Assembly: GCA_003488105.1 (NCBI GenBank)
Contig: DNMS01000375.1
Span: forward strand, 7,151-14,283
Direction of reading: 5' to 3'
From: Rhodospirillaceae bacterium
Lineage (GTDB): Bacteria; Pseudomonadota; Alphaproteobacteria; Rhodospirillales_A; Casp-alpha2
Length of the DNA: 7,133 bases
The notes under the pieces were generated by a model. It did no database searches, was not told where the DNA came from, and saw nothing but the letters and a program-made list of their open reading frames with translations. The stretch's first letter is position 1. Every line of letters begins with the position of its first letter. Shown here piece by piece: positions 1 through 4,501 of the stretch. A program made the position numbers and the translations under genes.

Positions 1-444
1 ATCAAACGCGCCAAGAACCGGGCCTGGACCGATTTCCTTCAGACCTTCGCCTGGGGCCCGGGCCTGAACAACCTGTCCTATTGCGATTCCAAGGACGCCC
101 TGGCCGGGGCGCAGGAAACGGCGCGCCAGCGCGTCAGCCGCCTGGAAACCGCCATCGCCAAGGAACGGGGCAACGACGGCCCCTACTTCAACGGCCCCGA
201 CATGTGCCTGGTCGACGCCGCCTACGCGCCGTTCTTCCAGCGTTTCATGCTGTGCGAGGAGCACCTCAAGACCGGGCTTCTCGACGAATTCCCCCTGGTC
301 ACGGCCTGGGTCGATGCCTTGCTGGCGACGGACGCGGTGACCGGCTCCGTCCCACCGGAATTTCCAGAGGCTTTCAATGAGAATCTGGAACGCCGGGGCG
401 CCCTCGCCTGGGGATTGAAGACCGGGGCCGAGGCGGCGGAATAA
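1..444 (+). CDS. Glutathione S-transferase-like protein, C-terminal part (5' end outside window)
   Basis: The reading frame is open from base 1 to a TAA at 442-444, giving 147 residues with no start codon of its own, so this is the 3' part of a longer gene. The visible part is an all-helical domain of the GST C-terminal type. The stretch GPDMCLVDAAYAPFFQRF, around residues 65-82, matches the N-capping box and hydrophobic staple region of GSTs (consensus like F-S-x-A-D-x-x-x-A-P-x-x-x-R), with the capping Asp and the buried aromatic and Arg in place. It is followed by a LLDEFPLVTAWVDAL helix, typical of the 'P-x-L-x-x-W' element. The N-terminal thioredoxin-fold domain, which would bind glutathione, lies outside the window, so the subclass cannot be judged. 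GSTs are cytoplasmic and conjugate glutathione to electrophiles or act as thiol reductases; the substrate here is unknown. A 183-nt spacer separates it from the lipoprotein genes, so it is probably a separate transcription unit. Confidence 0.85.
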   Translation: MKRAKNRAWTDFLQTFAWGPGLNNLSYCDSKDALAGAQETARQRVSRLETAIAKERGNDGPYFNGPDMCLVDAAYAPFFQRFMLCEEHLKTGLLDEFPLVTAWVDALLATDAVTGSVPPEFPEAFNENLERRGALAWGLKTGAEAAE

Positions 445-539
445 GGCCGGCCGCCTCACGCACAATTCCGTCATCCAACGATTTTAAACACCTTCAACCG
501 GGCCGCGAAAAAATAACTGCGCCAACCCGTCGTTTTGGC

Positions 540-567
540 TTGTCTATGAAACGGTAGAATTTATAGT
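540..567 (+). promoter_or_regulatory. Possible sigma-70-like promoter for the lipoprotein genes
   Basis: The 183-nt spacer after the GST-like gene becomes noticeably AT-richer from about 540 to 600. TTGTCT at 540-545 and TATAGT at 562-567 are separated by 16 nt and resemble -35 and -10 boxes. They lie upstream of the GAGGGGA ribosome binding site at 616-622 that serves the first lipoprotein. The match is moderate and other pairings in the same stretch are possible, so this is a guess at position rather than an identified promoter. Confidence 0.3.
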
Positions 568-627
568 CAAAGTTGATTGCGACATATTACATAAAATCGT
601 GATCAGGGGATCATTGAGGGGAACATC

Positions 628-1125
628 ATGAAACGGAAGTCCGTGCTGGGGGCGATTGGCCTCCTGTTTGTTGCTGGCTGCGCCTCGTCGCCCGACGACA
701 TGCAGCGTGCCTATGTCTCGCCGACGCAGTTTGCACCGCTTGGTTGCACCCAGTTGAGCGGAGAGCTTGAGCGGGTGTCGTCGCGCAAGGTCGAACTCTA
801 CAAGCAGTTGAAGAGCACGTCGGACAACGATGCCGTCCAGATGGGTGTCGGCCTTATCCTGTTCTGGCCGACGTTGTTCTTCCTCGAAGGCGGCGACGGC
901 CCCCAAGCGGCCGAGTATTCCCGCCTCCTGGGCGAAGAAGAAGCCATTGAGAAGACGATGGTGCAAAAGAACTGTAGCGCCGCCTTAATCAAGGTGAAGA
1001 AGGAAGTCGCCCCGAAAGAGGACGTTAACGGACGCCTGCAGAAACTGGAGCAACTCCTCCGGGACGGACTGATTACCCAGGAAGAGTTCGACTCTCAGCG
1101 TTTGAAAATCCTGGAGGCAATCTGA
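628..1125 (+). CDS. Small lipoprotein with C-terminal SHOCT domain
   Basis: This 165-residue protein starts at an ATG with a good Shine-Dalgarno sequence (GAGGGGA, 5 nt upstream). The N-terminus MKRK is followed by a short hydrophobic stretch and the lipobox V-A-G-C, so Cys18 should be lipidated and the mature protein anchored in the envelope. Residues about 40-116 form a core bounded by Cys40 and Cys116. It contains a helix rich in Glu/Lys/Arg, then a hydrophobic segment (LILFWPTLFF, about 76-85) followed by GGDG. Residues 135-163 (GRLQKLEQLLRDGLITQEEF and on) are a textbook SHOCT domain, a short two-helix C-terminal module often found on membrane or secreted bacterial proteins and thought to mediate oligomerisation or partner binding. 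The core is shared with the third gene of this set (1591-2007), which lacks the SHOCT domain. I do not know a function. Similar lipoproteins in alphaproteobacteria are usually annotated as hypothetical. Confidence 0.88.
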   Translation: MKRKSVLGAIGLLFVAGCASSPDDMQRAYVSPTQFAPLGCTQLSGELERVSSRKVELYKQLKSTSDNDAVQMGVGLILFWPTLFFLEGGDGPQAAEYSRLLGEEEAIEKTMVQKNCSAALIKVKKEVAPKEDVNGRLQKLEQLLRDGLITQEEFDSQRLKILEAI

Positions 1126-1187
1126 TCTTCGTCCGCGCGTGCGGGAATTGCGCCGCGCGGCACGCACCGGAATGGAAGGAAACAACC

Positions 1188-1625
1188 ATGACATATCATC
1201 GCGCCGGACGATTGGCCCTGATTGCCTTTTGCGGCATGGTTCTGGCCGGGTGCAACACCTGGTCGTCCGCGAACGTCGAGCTCAAGACCAAGGGCACGGA
1301 TATGGAGACGGCCTCCGCACCGGTCGCCGCCCCCGCCGCCGCGCCGGCGGAAACGCCCAAATCGGCGGCCGACATCATCTTCACGGAAAAGGATATCACC
1401 GACCGCAGGTATGAAACCCTCGCGGACCTTGAAGTAACGGTGAACAAGACAACGATCTTCCACGCCGACCCGACCAAGGAGCTGGTCGCTGAGAAGCTCA
1501 AGGAAGAAGCCGCAAAACTTAATGCAGACGCCGTGATCCTGGTTCGCTACGGAACCGTGGGGGTCGGCCTGTTCAGCTGGGGGTCCTTGGATGGAAAAGG
1601 CCGTGCGATCAAGTTCGTCAATTAG
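1188..1625 (+). CDS. Lipoprotein with Pro/Ala linker and small alpha/beta domain, unknown function
   Basis: The 145-residue product has a clear ribosome binding site (GGAAGGA at 1174-1180, 7 nt before the ATG). A signal peptide ends in the lipobox L-A-G-C, so Cys22 is the predicted lipidation site. Residues about 42-60 are a flexible Ala/Pro-rich tether (SAPVAAPAAAPAETPK). The folded part, about 62-145, runs beta-rich DITDRRYETLADLEVTVNKT, then DPTKELVAEKLKEEAAKLNADAVI (one amphipathic helix leading into a strand), then glycine-rich strands. The pattern 'helix of whole-domain length followed by A-D-A-V-I' recalls compact RcsF/DUF4156/YbjQ-like folds, but I cannot assign a family from sequence alone. 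It has no Cys after Cys22, which argues against a disulfide-bonded RcsF type. It lies 62 nt after the SHOCT lipoprotein, and its 3' end overlaps the next gene by 35 nt, so the three genes are probably one operon. Confidence 0.83.
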   Translation: MTYHRAGRLALIAFCGMVLAGCNTWSSANVELKTKGTDMETASAPVAAPAAAPAETPKSAADIIFTEKDITDRRYETLADLEVTVNKTTIFHADPTKELVAEKLKEEAAKLNADAVILVRYGTVGVGLFSWGSLDGKGRAIKFVN

Positions 1626-2007
1626 CGTCTGTCTGGTCGCCCTGGCGATCGCCGTCGGGGGCTGCGCCCGCAATGCGCCCGCCCTGCCCCCGGAACTGGG
1701 CAACGACGAAGCCGCCATCGCGAAAGCCATGGTGGCCGTGCCGCAAACCATCAAACAGATGAGTTGCAAGCAGATCAATCTCGAGATCGAAAACCTTGCG
1801 CAGCACGACTCCTATCTTGAAGAGAAGATCCAGGCCAATCGCGGCAAGAACCAGTTTGCCGGGTACATTGCGGGCGTTCTGTTCCTGCCGGCGATCTTCG
1901 CGGTCGACAACGACGACGGCACGAAAAGCATGCTCGACGAAAACCAGTTGCGCCGCGACCATCTGGTCATTGCCTATCGAGCGAAGGAATGCCCGGCGGA
2001 AAACTGA
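1591..2007 (+). CDS. Small lipoprotein, paralogue-like to the first lipoprotein but without SHOCT
   Basis: The product is 138 residues. The ATG at 1591 lies inside the preceding gene, with GGGGG at 1579-1583 as a plausible ribosome binding site and 35 nt of overlap in a different frame. A GTG at 1603 is an alternative start but has a Shine-Dalgarno-like run too close to it. The n-region MEKAVR and a hydrophobic stretch lead to the lipobox V-G-G-C (Cys25). Residues 59-134 can be laid on residues 40-116 of the first lipoprotein almost without gaps: Cys59 and Cys134 bound the core, C-x-Q-x3-E-x-E is shared at its start, and the hydrophobic segment VLFLPAIFAV followed by DNDDG matches LILFWPTLFF followed by GGDG. 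The two therefore look like diverged copies of one module. The protein ends four residues after the second Cys. Function unknown; envelope location inferred from the lipobox. Confidence 0.82.
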   Translation: MEKAVRSSSSISVCLVALAIAVGGCARNAPALPPELGNDEAAIAKAMVAVPQTIKQMSCKQINLEIENLAQHDSYLEEKIQANRGKNQFAGYIAGVLFLPAIFAVDNDDGTKSMLDENQLRRDHLVIAYRAKECPAEN

Positions 2008-2023
2008 ACGGCGTGGTGTCCTT

Positions 2024-2707
2024 TTAGGGCCGCACACAGATATTCATCTGCCGCATCAACGGCGGATTGCATTCCCAGTCGTTGCCGGTGCGGTCGAGGT
2101 GCGCGTTTTGCGGTATTTGGACCTTGGCGCAGGCGCCGTTCTCAAGGCGGTATCCACGCTCGCACTTCCAGCCTTCACCGTAGGATGAATCGACGAAATA
2201 GGCGTTGTCCGGAACCTTGACGGCGACGCAGACGCCATCGGACTCGCGGTATCCCCGCTCACATTCCCACCCGGCGCCATGGCTGACGTTGGTCAGATAG
2301 CCATTCTTTGGCACCTTGATCTCGACGCAGCCCTCGCCGTCTCGGCGGAAGGTCCGCGCGCACTCCCAGGTGTCGCCGTAGGCGCTGAGGAAGGCGTGAG
2401 GTGGAATCACGACCGCGACGCAGGTTTCGCCCTTTTCCATATAGCCGCGCAGGCATTCCCAGCCCCGGCCATAGGACACGTTCGTCATGAAGGCATTTTC
2501 CGGCACCGATACGGCGGCGCAGGCGCCGTCAATCTTGCGGAAGCCCTCGTCGCATTCCCAACCCCGGCCCATGCCGTCGCCATGGGCGTTCGCCGGGAGA
2601 GGAGCGGCAACCGTCTGGGCGGATAATGGCGCAGGGGCGGCAAAGCAGGCCGCAAGAACAATCAAGGCCAGGGCACAAGGCCGCATGGCGGACATAACGG
2701 GGAACAT
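2024..2707 (-). CDS. Exported protein of six W-x-C-x10-C repeats
   Basis: From the ATG at 2707 the product is 227 residues. The frame stays open upstream to a TTG at 2755, but those 16 extra residues are charged and do not look like part of a signal peptide, so I prefer 2707; no strong Shine-Dalgarno sequence marks either. Residues 1-30 are a signal sequence. It offers both a lipobox-like L-A-A-C (Cys21) and a signal peptidase I-like site after PLSA (residue 30), so lipoprotein and freely secreted forms are both possible. Nearly all the rest, residues 37-227, is six tandem repeats (37-67, 68-100, 101-131, 132-164, 165-197, 198-227) with consensus V-P-x-N-A-(5-9 residues)-G-x-G/D-W-E-C-x-R-G-Y-R-x3-G-x-C-V-A-V. 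In each repeat the two Cys are exactly 11 positions apart, which suggests one disulfide per repeat. No catalytic motif is visible; a binding or structural role in the periplasm or outside is the best inference. It follows the protease gene by 57 nt and converges with the lipoprotein genes. Confidence 0.82.
   Translation of the reverse strand: MFPVMSAMRPCALALIVLAACFAAPAPLSAQTVAAPLPANAHGDGMGRGWECDEGFRKIDGACAAVSVPENAFMTNVSYGRGWECLRGYMEKGETCVAVVIPPHAFLSAYGDTWECARTFRRDGEGCVEIKVPKNGYLTNVSHGAGWECERGYRESDGVCVAVKVPDNAYFVDSSYGEGWKCERGYRLENGACAKVQIPQNAHLDRTGNDWECNPPLMRQMNICVRP
2027..2599 (-). repeat. Six tandem protein repeats encoded within the repeat-protein gene
   Basis: The repeat units correspond to bases 2507-2599, 2408-2506, 2315-2407, 2216-2314, 2117-2215 and 2027-2116, in transcription order. 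Units alternate around 31 and 33 codons. The long units carry the insert S-Y/H-G-x-G before W-x-C, while the third and sixth units have the shorter G-D/N-D/T-W form. At the protein level Trp, both Cys and their 11-residue spacing are invariant in all six. The last unit has lost the R-G-Y-R part (NPPLMRQ instead), as is common for a capping repeat. The units are diverged, so they are old duplications rather than a recent expansion. Confidence 0.85.
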
Positions 2708-2729
2708 TTTAGGGTCACTTTCGTTGTCG

Positions 2730-2765
2730 GCCGGTTTTGAAACCGGCGGGTTCAATGAAACCGGC
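2730..2765. repeat. Perfect inverted repeat with a third arm copy, between protease and repeat-protein genes
   Basis: GCCGGTTTTGAAACCGGC at 2730-2747 has perfect 8-nt arms (2730-2737 and 2740-2747) around a 2-nt centre. A second copy of the right arm, TGAAACCGGC, occurs at 2756-2765 (first copy 2738-2747), 18 nt away. The element fills the 57-nt gap between the protease stop codon and the ATG of the repeat protein. On the - strand the hairpin is not followed by a T-run, so it is not a standard intrinsic terminator. It could be an operator, an mRNA-processing or stability hairpin, or a weak attenuator. The right-most copy reaches into the protease stop codon. Confidence 0.6.
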
Positions 2766-3496
2766 TAGACTGCCGGTCCCGTCAAGGTCATCAGGATATC
2801 CGCGTACCAAGCGCAGTTGAGGCCCAGGGCCTCATCCAGCTTGAGGTCGCGCGTGCCGATGTCGAGCCGGGCCGAATGAACGCCCAGCAATTTCCAGGGC
2901 AACACACCCAGGTCGCCATCGCCAACCCGCATGACCACCGGCGCACCACTGGTCCCGCGATGGGTGCGGGCGTCGGTCAGAAAATAGCCCTCGCCCTGAA
3001 AACGCAGGCCGAAGGACGAGGCGACGACCGCCTGGCGAACCACGGGCAGGTGGTGCAGTGTATCATGGAAACCGAGCGGGAAGCCCACCACCAGAAGGGA
3101 ACTGCCGATTTCCACATGCTCGTCCGAGCCAACCAGATGGTCCGGCGTGAAGGCCTGAATGACCGACGTCTCCGGCAGCGCCGCACGGTCGACCTCAATC
3201 ACCGCGATGTCGACAATCCCCTTGCCGTCGGCGCCGTCACGCCAGATGCTTTTGCCGTCCTGATACAACAGCATCGACAGGCCCGTGGATTCCGCCAGGT
3301 TGCCTGCGTTGGTGTGAATTTCGATTTCGATGCGGTTGGGAAAATGCTCGCTGGGTTCGTCGTGCACCACGTGTCGGCTGGTCACCAGGAACAGCCGATC
3401 GTCGCGGGCGAAGAAAAAGCCGCTCGCGTTGGTCAGATGGCGGTCATGCTCAAAGGTGAACAGGCGGGGAGACGTGAACAGCAGAGGATCGATCAT
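2765..3496 (-). CDS. Trypsin-like (chymotrypsin-fold) serine protease without signal peptide
   Basis: The 243-residue product begins at an ATG with GGGAGA 9 nt upstream (3506-3511). The catalytic triad is readable in order: His42 in LVTSRHVV, Asp96 in IVDIAVIEVD and Ser183 in THRGTSGAPVV, the last matching the G-x-S-G-x-P motif of the trypsin/HtrA-like peptidase group. GSSLLVVGFPLGFHD (131-145) is the 'V-x-G-x-P-x-G' strand typical of trypsin-2/DegP-like domains. The length equals one protease domain; there is no PDZ domain and no transmembrane helix. No signal peptide is visible at the N-terminus (MIDPLLFTSPRLFTF), so it is probably cytoplasmic, unless exported by another route. It sits in a same-strand cluster 58 nt after the DUF1488 gene and 57 nt before the exported repeat protein. 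The substrate is unknown. Because the repeat protein is predicted to be exported and the protease is not, a direct enzyme-substrate link is not obvious. Confidence 0.85.
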   Translation of the reverse strand: MIDPLLFTSPRLFTFEHDRHLTNASGFFFARDDRLFLVTSRHVVHDEPSEHFPNRIEIEIHTNAGNLAESTGLSMLLYQDGKSIWRDGADGKGIVDIAVIEVDRAALPETSVIQAFTPDHLVGSDEHVEIGSSLLVVGFPLGFHDTLHHLPVVRQAVVASSFGLRFQGEGYFLTDARTHRGTSGAPVVMRVGDGDLGVLPWKLLGVHSARLDIGTRDLKLDEALGLNCAWYADILMTLTGPAV

Positions 3497-3554
3497 CGTC
3501 CGTCATCTCCCGCCGAACCTTGTGATCCCATTTCTGGAAAAATGTTGCACCAAC

Positions 3555-3824
3555 TCAAAACTGCGCCTCCGTCAGGACAAAAATGTCGGACCGTTCGCGG
3601 TTTCCTTTATATGCCTTTCGCGCGGCGTCATGAATGCGCTCGATCATGGCATCAAATGCCTTGAGAACACCAACCTCGCCTTCCCCGCAATCGGGGCAGA
3701 GCTTGGCAAGCAGACCGCCCTCCATGAAAAAGGTGATCTCCAGGGCACTGTCGTACCCCCAGAACCGCACCCGGTTACGCTTGGCCTCGAAACTGCGGCT
3801 GACGTTGGGAAAACTCAGGCTCAT
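3555..3824 (-). CDS. DUF1488 family protein
   Basis: The 89-residue product has the features I recall for DUF1488: the start MSLSFPNVSRSF, then RVRFWGYDSALEITFF (residues 18-33), a helix with LLKAFD-like spacing (VLKAFDAMIERIHDAARKAY), and the C-terminal strand ending in LTEAQF. The length is normal for the family. DUF1488 proteins are small, cytoplasmic and of unknown function, common in Rhizobiales, Rhodospirillales and Burkholderiales. An oddity here is CPDC at residues 43-46, a lone CxxC that may or may not bind metal; one pair is not enough for a zinc ribbon. The ATG lies 16 nt after the stop of the 58-residue gene, with GGGA about 9 nt upstream, so translation is probably coupled. Confidence 0.82.
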   Translation of the reverse strand: MSLSFPNVSRSFEAKRNRVRFWGYDSALEITFFMEGGLLAKLCPDCGEGEVGVLKAFDAMIERIHDAARKAYKGNRERSDIFVLTEAQF

Positions 3825-3840
3825 TCGTGACCGATCCCGC

Positions 3841-4017
3841 CTAGACTTCGCGCGCCGCGCGTTGTGCCTGGGCGATGGCCCCTTCCAGATTGGTGTAGCG
3901 GTAGGTTCCGATGCAGTAGTACTCGACGGTTATTTTCGTGATGCCATGAACCGCCATTTCCTCGGTTTCGGAAAGGAATTCGTCCTCCCTCGGCTTTTTT
4001 TTGTCCACGTTCTTCAT
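3841..4017 (-). CDS. Small hypothetical protein, 58 residues
   Basis: An ATG at 4015-4017 is preceded at 6 nt by a very good ribosome binding site (GAGGAA at 4024-4029) and runs to TAG at 3841-3843. The product starts MKNVDKKKPREDEF, has an acidic helix-prone stretch, then GITKITVEYYCIGTYRYT and NLEGAIAQAQRAAREV. This reads as a short beta-hairpin followed by an amphipathic helix. No signal peptide or membrane segment is present, so it is probably cytoplasmic. I do not recognise a named domain. A second frame across the same bases (to 3821) gives a Gly/Arg/His-rich product without protein character and is judged a shadow. The start overlaps the stop of a 22-codon ORF by ATGA, and DUF1488 follows after 16 nt, so it belongs to the protease/repeat-protein cluster. 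An A8 run near the start (T8 on the + strand, 3995-4002) encodes the Lys cluster. Confidence 0.72.
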   Translation of the reverse strand: MKNVDKKKPREDEFLSETEEMAVHGITKITVEYYCIGTYRYTNLEGAIAQAQRAAREV

Positions 4018-4082
4018 GACGGTTCCTCAAAAATTGGCGTGATGTCCGCCATGCGTCCGACCTGACAACCGGGGGGCATCAT
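4014..4082 (-). CDS. Possible 22-residue leader peptide or microprotein
   Basis: Two adjacent ATG codons (4080-4082 and 4077-4079) follow an AGGAG at 4087-4091, spaced 4 and 7 nt respectively; the second spacing is ideal. The frame encodes MMPPGCQVGRM followed by ADITPIFEEPS and ends in a TGA at 4014-4016 that overlaps the ATG of the 58-residue gene as ATGA. The ribosome binding site of the downstream gene (GAGGAA) lies inside this ORF, so ribosomes finishing it would be placed to restart on the next gene. Support is the Shine-Dalgarno sequence plus the coupling architecture. The peptide matches nothing I know, and it shows no run of a single amino acid that would mark a classical attenuator. 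It could also be a non-coding 5' leader. Confidence 0.4.
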   Translation of the reverse strand: MMPPGCQVGRMADITPIFEEPS

Positions 4083-4127
4083 CGCTCTCCTGACGGGTGG
4101 GCAGGCTCGGGTATGGGAAATGCACGG

Positions 4128-4163
4128 AAAAACGGCGGCGGGCGCATCCTCCCGCCCGCCGCC
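4128..4163 (-). terminator. Intrinsic terminator of the 40-codon gene
   Basis: Read on the - strand, a perfect GC-only 11-bp stem (arms 4153-4163 and 4134-4144) encloses an 8-nt loop. It is followed after one G by five Ts (4128-4132). It starts 12 nt after the stop codon of the 40-codon ORF. This is a strong Rho-independent terminator for that gene, and it separates it from the downstream 58-codon/DUF1488/protease cluster, unless read-through occurs. Confidence 0.82.
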
Positions 4164-4175
4164 CATGCGGCGATG

Positions 4176-4298
4176 TCACTTGGCCGGCGCGGTTCCGGCA
4201 GCGGGCGTCGCGTCGGGCTTGGCCGGAGCGGTCGGCTTTGTCGCGGAATCGGTTGATTTGGCCGGTTTCTGACCCGTTGAAAAATCCTTGAAGGACAT
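4176..4298 (-). CDS. Lys/Pro/Ala-rich 40-residue protein
   Basis: The ATG at 4296-4298 has a good ribosome binding site, AAGGAA at 4307-4312 with 8 nt spacing, and the frame ends in TGA at 4176-4178. The product starts MSFKDFSTGQKPAK and then consists almost only of Lys, Pro, Ala, Thr, Ser and Asp to the end (TPAAGTAPAK). By count there are six Lys and three Asp, so it is mildly basic, and it should be disordered. There is no signal peptide. Small proteins beginning MSFKDFS with low-complexity tails are, as far as I recall, present in other Rhodospirillales, usually as hypothetical proteins; this is memory, not a search. It forms its own unit: AT-rich promoter region and palindrome upstream, terminator 12 nt after the stop. 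The composition could also arise by chance in GC-rich DNA, but the ribosome binding site, terminator and N-terminus together argue for a real gene. Confidence 0.62.
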   Translation of the reverse strand: MSFKDFSTGQKPAKSTDSATKPTAPAKPDATPAAGTAPAK

Positions 4299-4316
4299 TT
4301 TATGATTTCCTTGTGT

Positions 4317-4336
4317 AAACGGAAATATATCCGTTT
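4317..4336. promoter_or_regulatory. Near-perfect 20-bp palindrome, candidate operator
   Basis: AAACGGAAATATATCCGTTT has 7-nt perfect arms, AAACGGA and TCCGTTT, and an AATATA centre; only one of the ten symmetric pairs fails. It lies 4 nt upstream (on the - strand) of the ribosome binding site of the 40-codon gene and just downstream of AT-rich promoter-like sequence. That is where a repressor site, or a 5'-UTR hairpin, would sit. Which protein binds, if any, cannot be told. Confidence 0.5.
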
Positions 4337-4432
4337 TATTTATATGGTAATTATAGAATTCAATTTCAATATACAGGATATTTTTATTTTCATTTTTGAT
4401 TAGAAATAAATTAAAAATATTTTGAATTTTGA
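4337..4432 (-). promoter_or_regulatory. Very AT-rich promoter region
   Basis: In the 110 bases 4321-4430 only 17 are G or C, against a strongly GC-rich surrounding. On the - strand several -10-like hexamers occur: TATAAT at 4350-4355 and TATAAA at 4339-4344. TTGAAA at 4364-4369 lies 19 nt from the latter, which is slightly long for a sigma-70 spacer. These point toward the 40-codon gene. A + strand promoter for the TRIC-family gene probably also lies in or near this stretch, but I found no well-spaced pair for it. The A/T runs would suit an UP element or binding of a nucleoid protein. Confidence 0.4.
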
Positions 4433-4501
4433 TCCCGTCAGAGCGCCGTATTTTCCAGCCGCCCCCTTGCCGGACCCGGCGGATTCCGCGACAGTCGAGG
4501 C

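Noticed and set aside
600..613. TGATC-AGGG-GATCA small dyad before the first lipoprotein
   Set aside because: Five-base arms are within chance expectation, and no other signal supports it.
1138..1167. GC-rich inverted repeat (GCGTGC/GCACGC) between first and second lipoprotein genes
   Set aside because: The stem is 6 bp with a long loop and is not followed by a T-run, so it is neither a terminator nor a clear regulatory site.
1095..1778. 227-codon - strand ORF opposite the lipoprotein genes
   Set aside because: It would span two genes with clear lipoboxes and ribosome binding sites. Its product is a low-complexity Gly/Arg shadow.
2008..2023. Possible bidirectional terminator between the convergent lipoprotein and repeat-protein genes
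   Set aside because: The 16-nt gap shows no convincing stem followed by a T-run on either strand.
2876..3664. 262-codon + strand ORF opposite the protease
   Set aside because: The opposite strand carries a complete serine protease triad and a good ribosome binding site. The + frame has a Gln/His/Arg-rich shadow composition.
3821..4030. A longer 69-codon - strand frame over the 58-codon gene, ending in ATGA overlap with DUF1488
   Set aside because: Its product is Gly/Arg/His-rich without protein-like pattern, and its start is a TTG with no good ribosome binding site. The 58-codon frame has GAGGAA at 6 nt and a sensible sequence. The ATGA overlap is probably chance.
4053..4066. 14-nt match (ATGTCCGCCATGCG) between the + strand here and the start region of the repeat-protein gene on the - strand
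   Set aside because: A single 14-nt match in a 7-kb GC-biased window is compatible with chance, and the copies lie in unrelated contexts.
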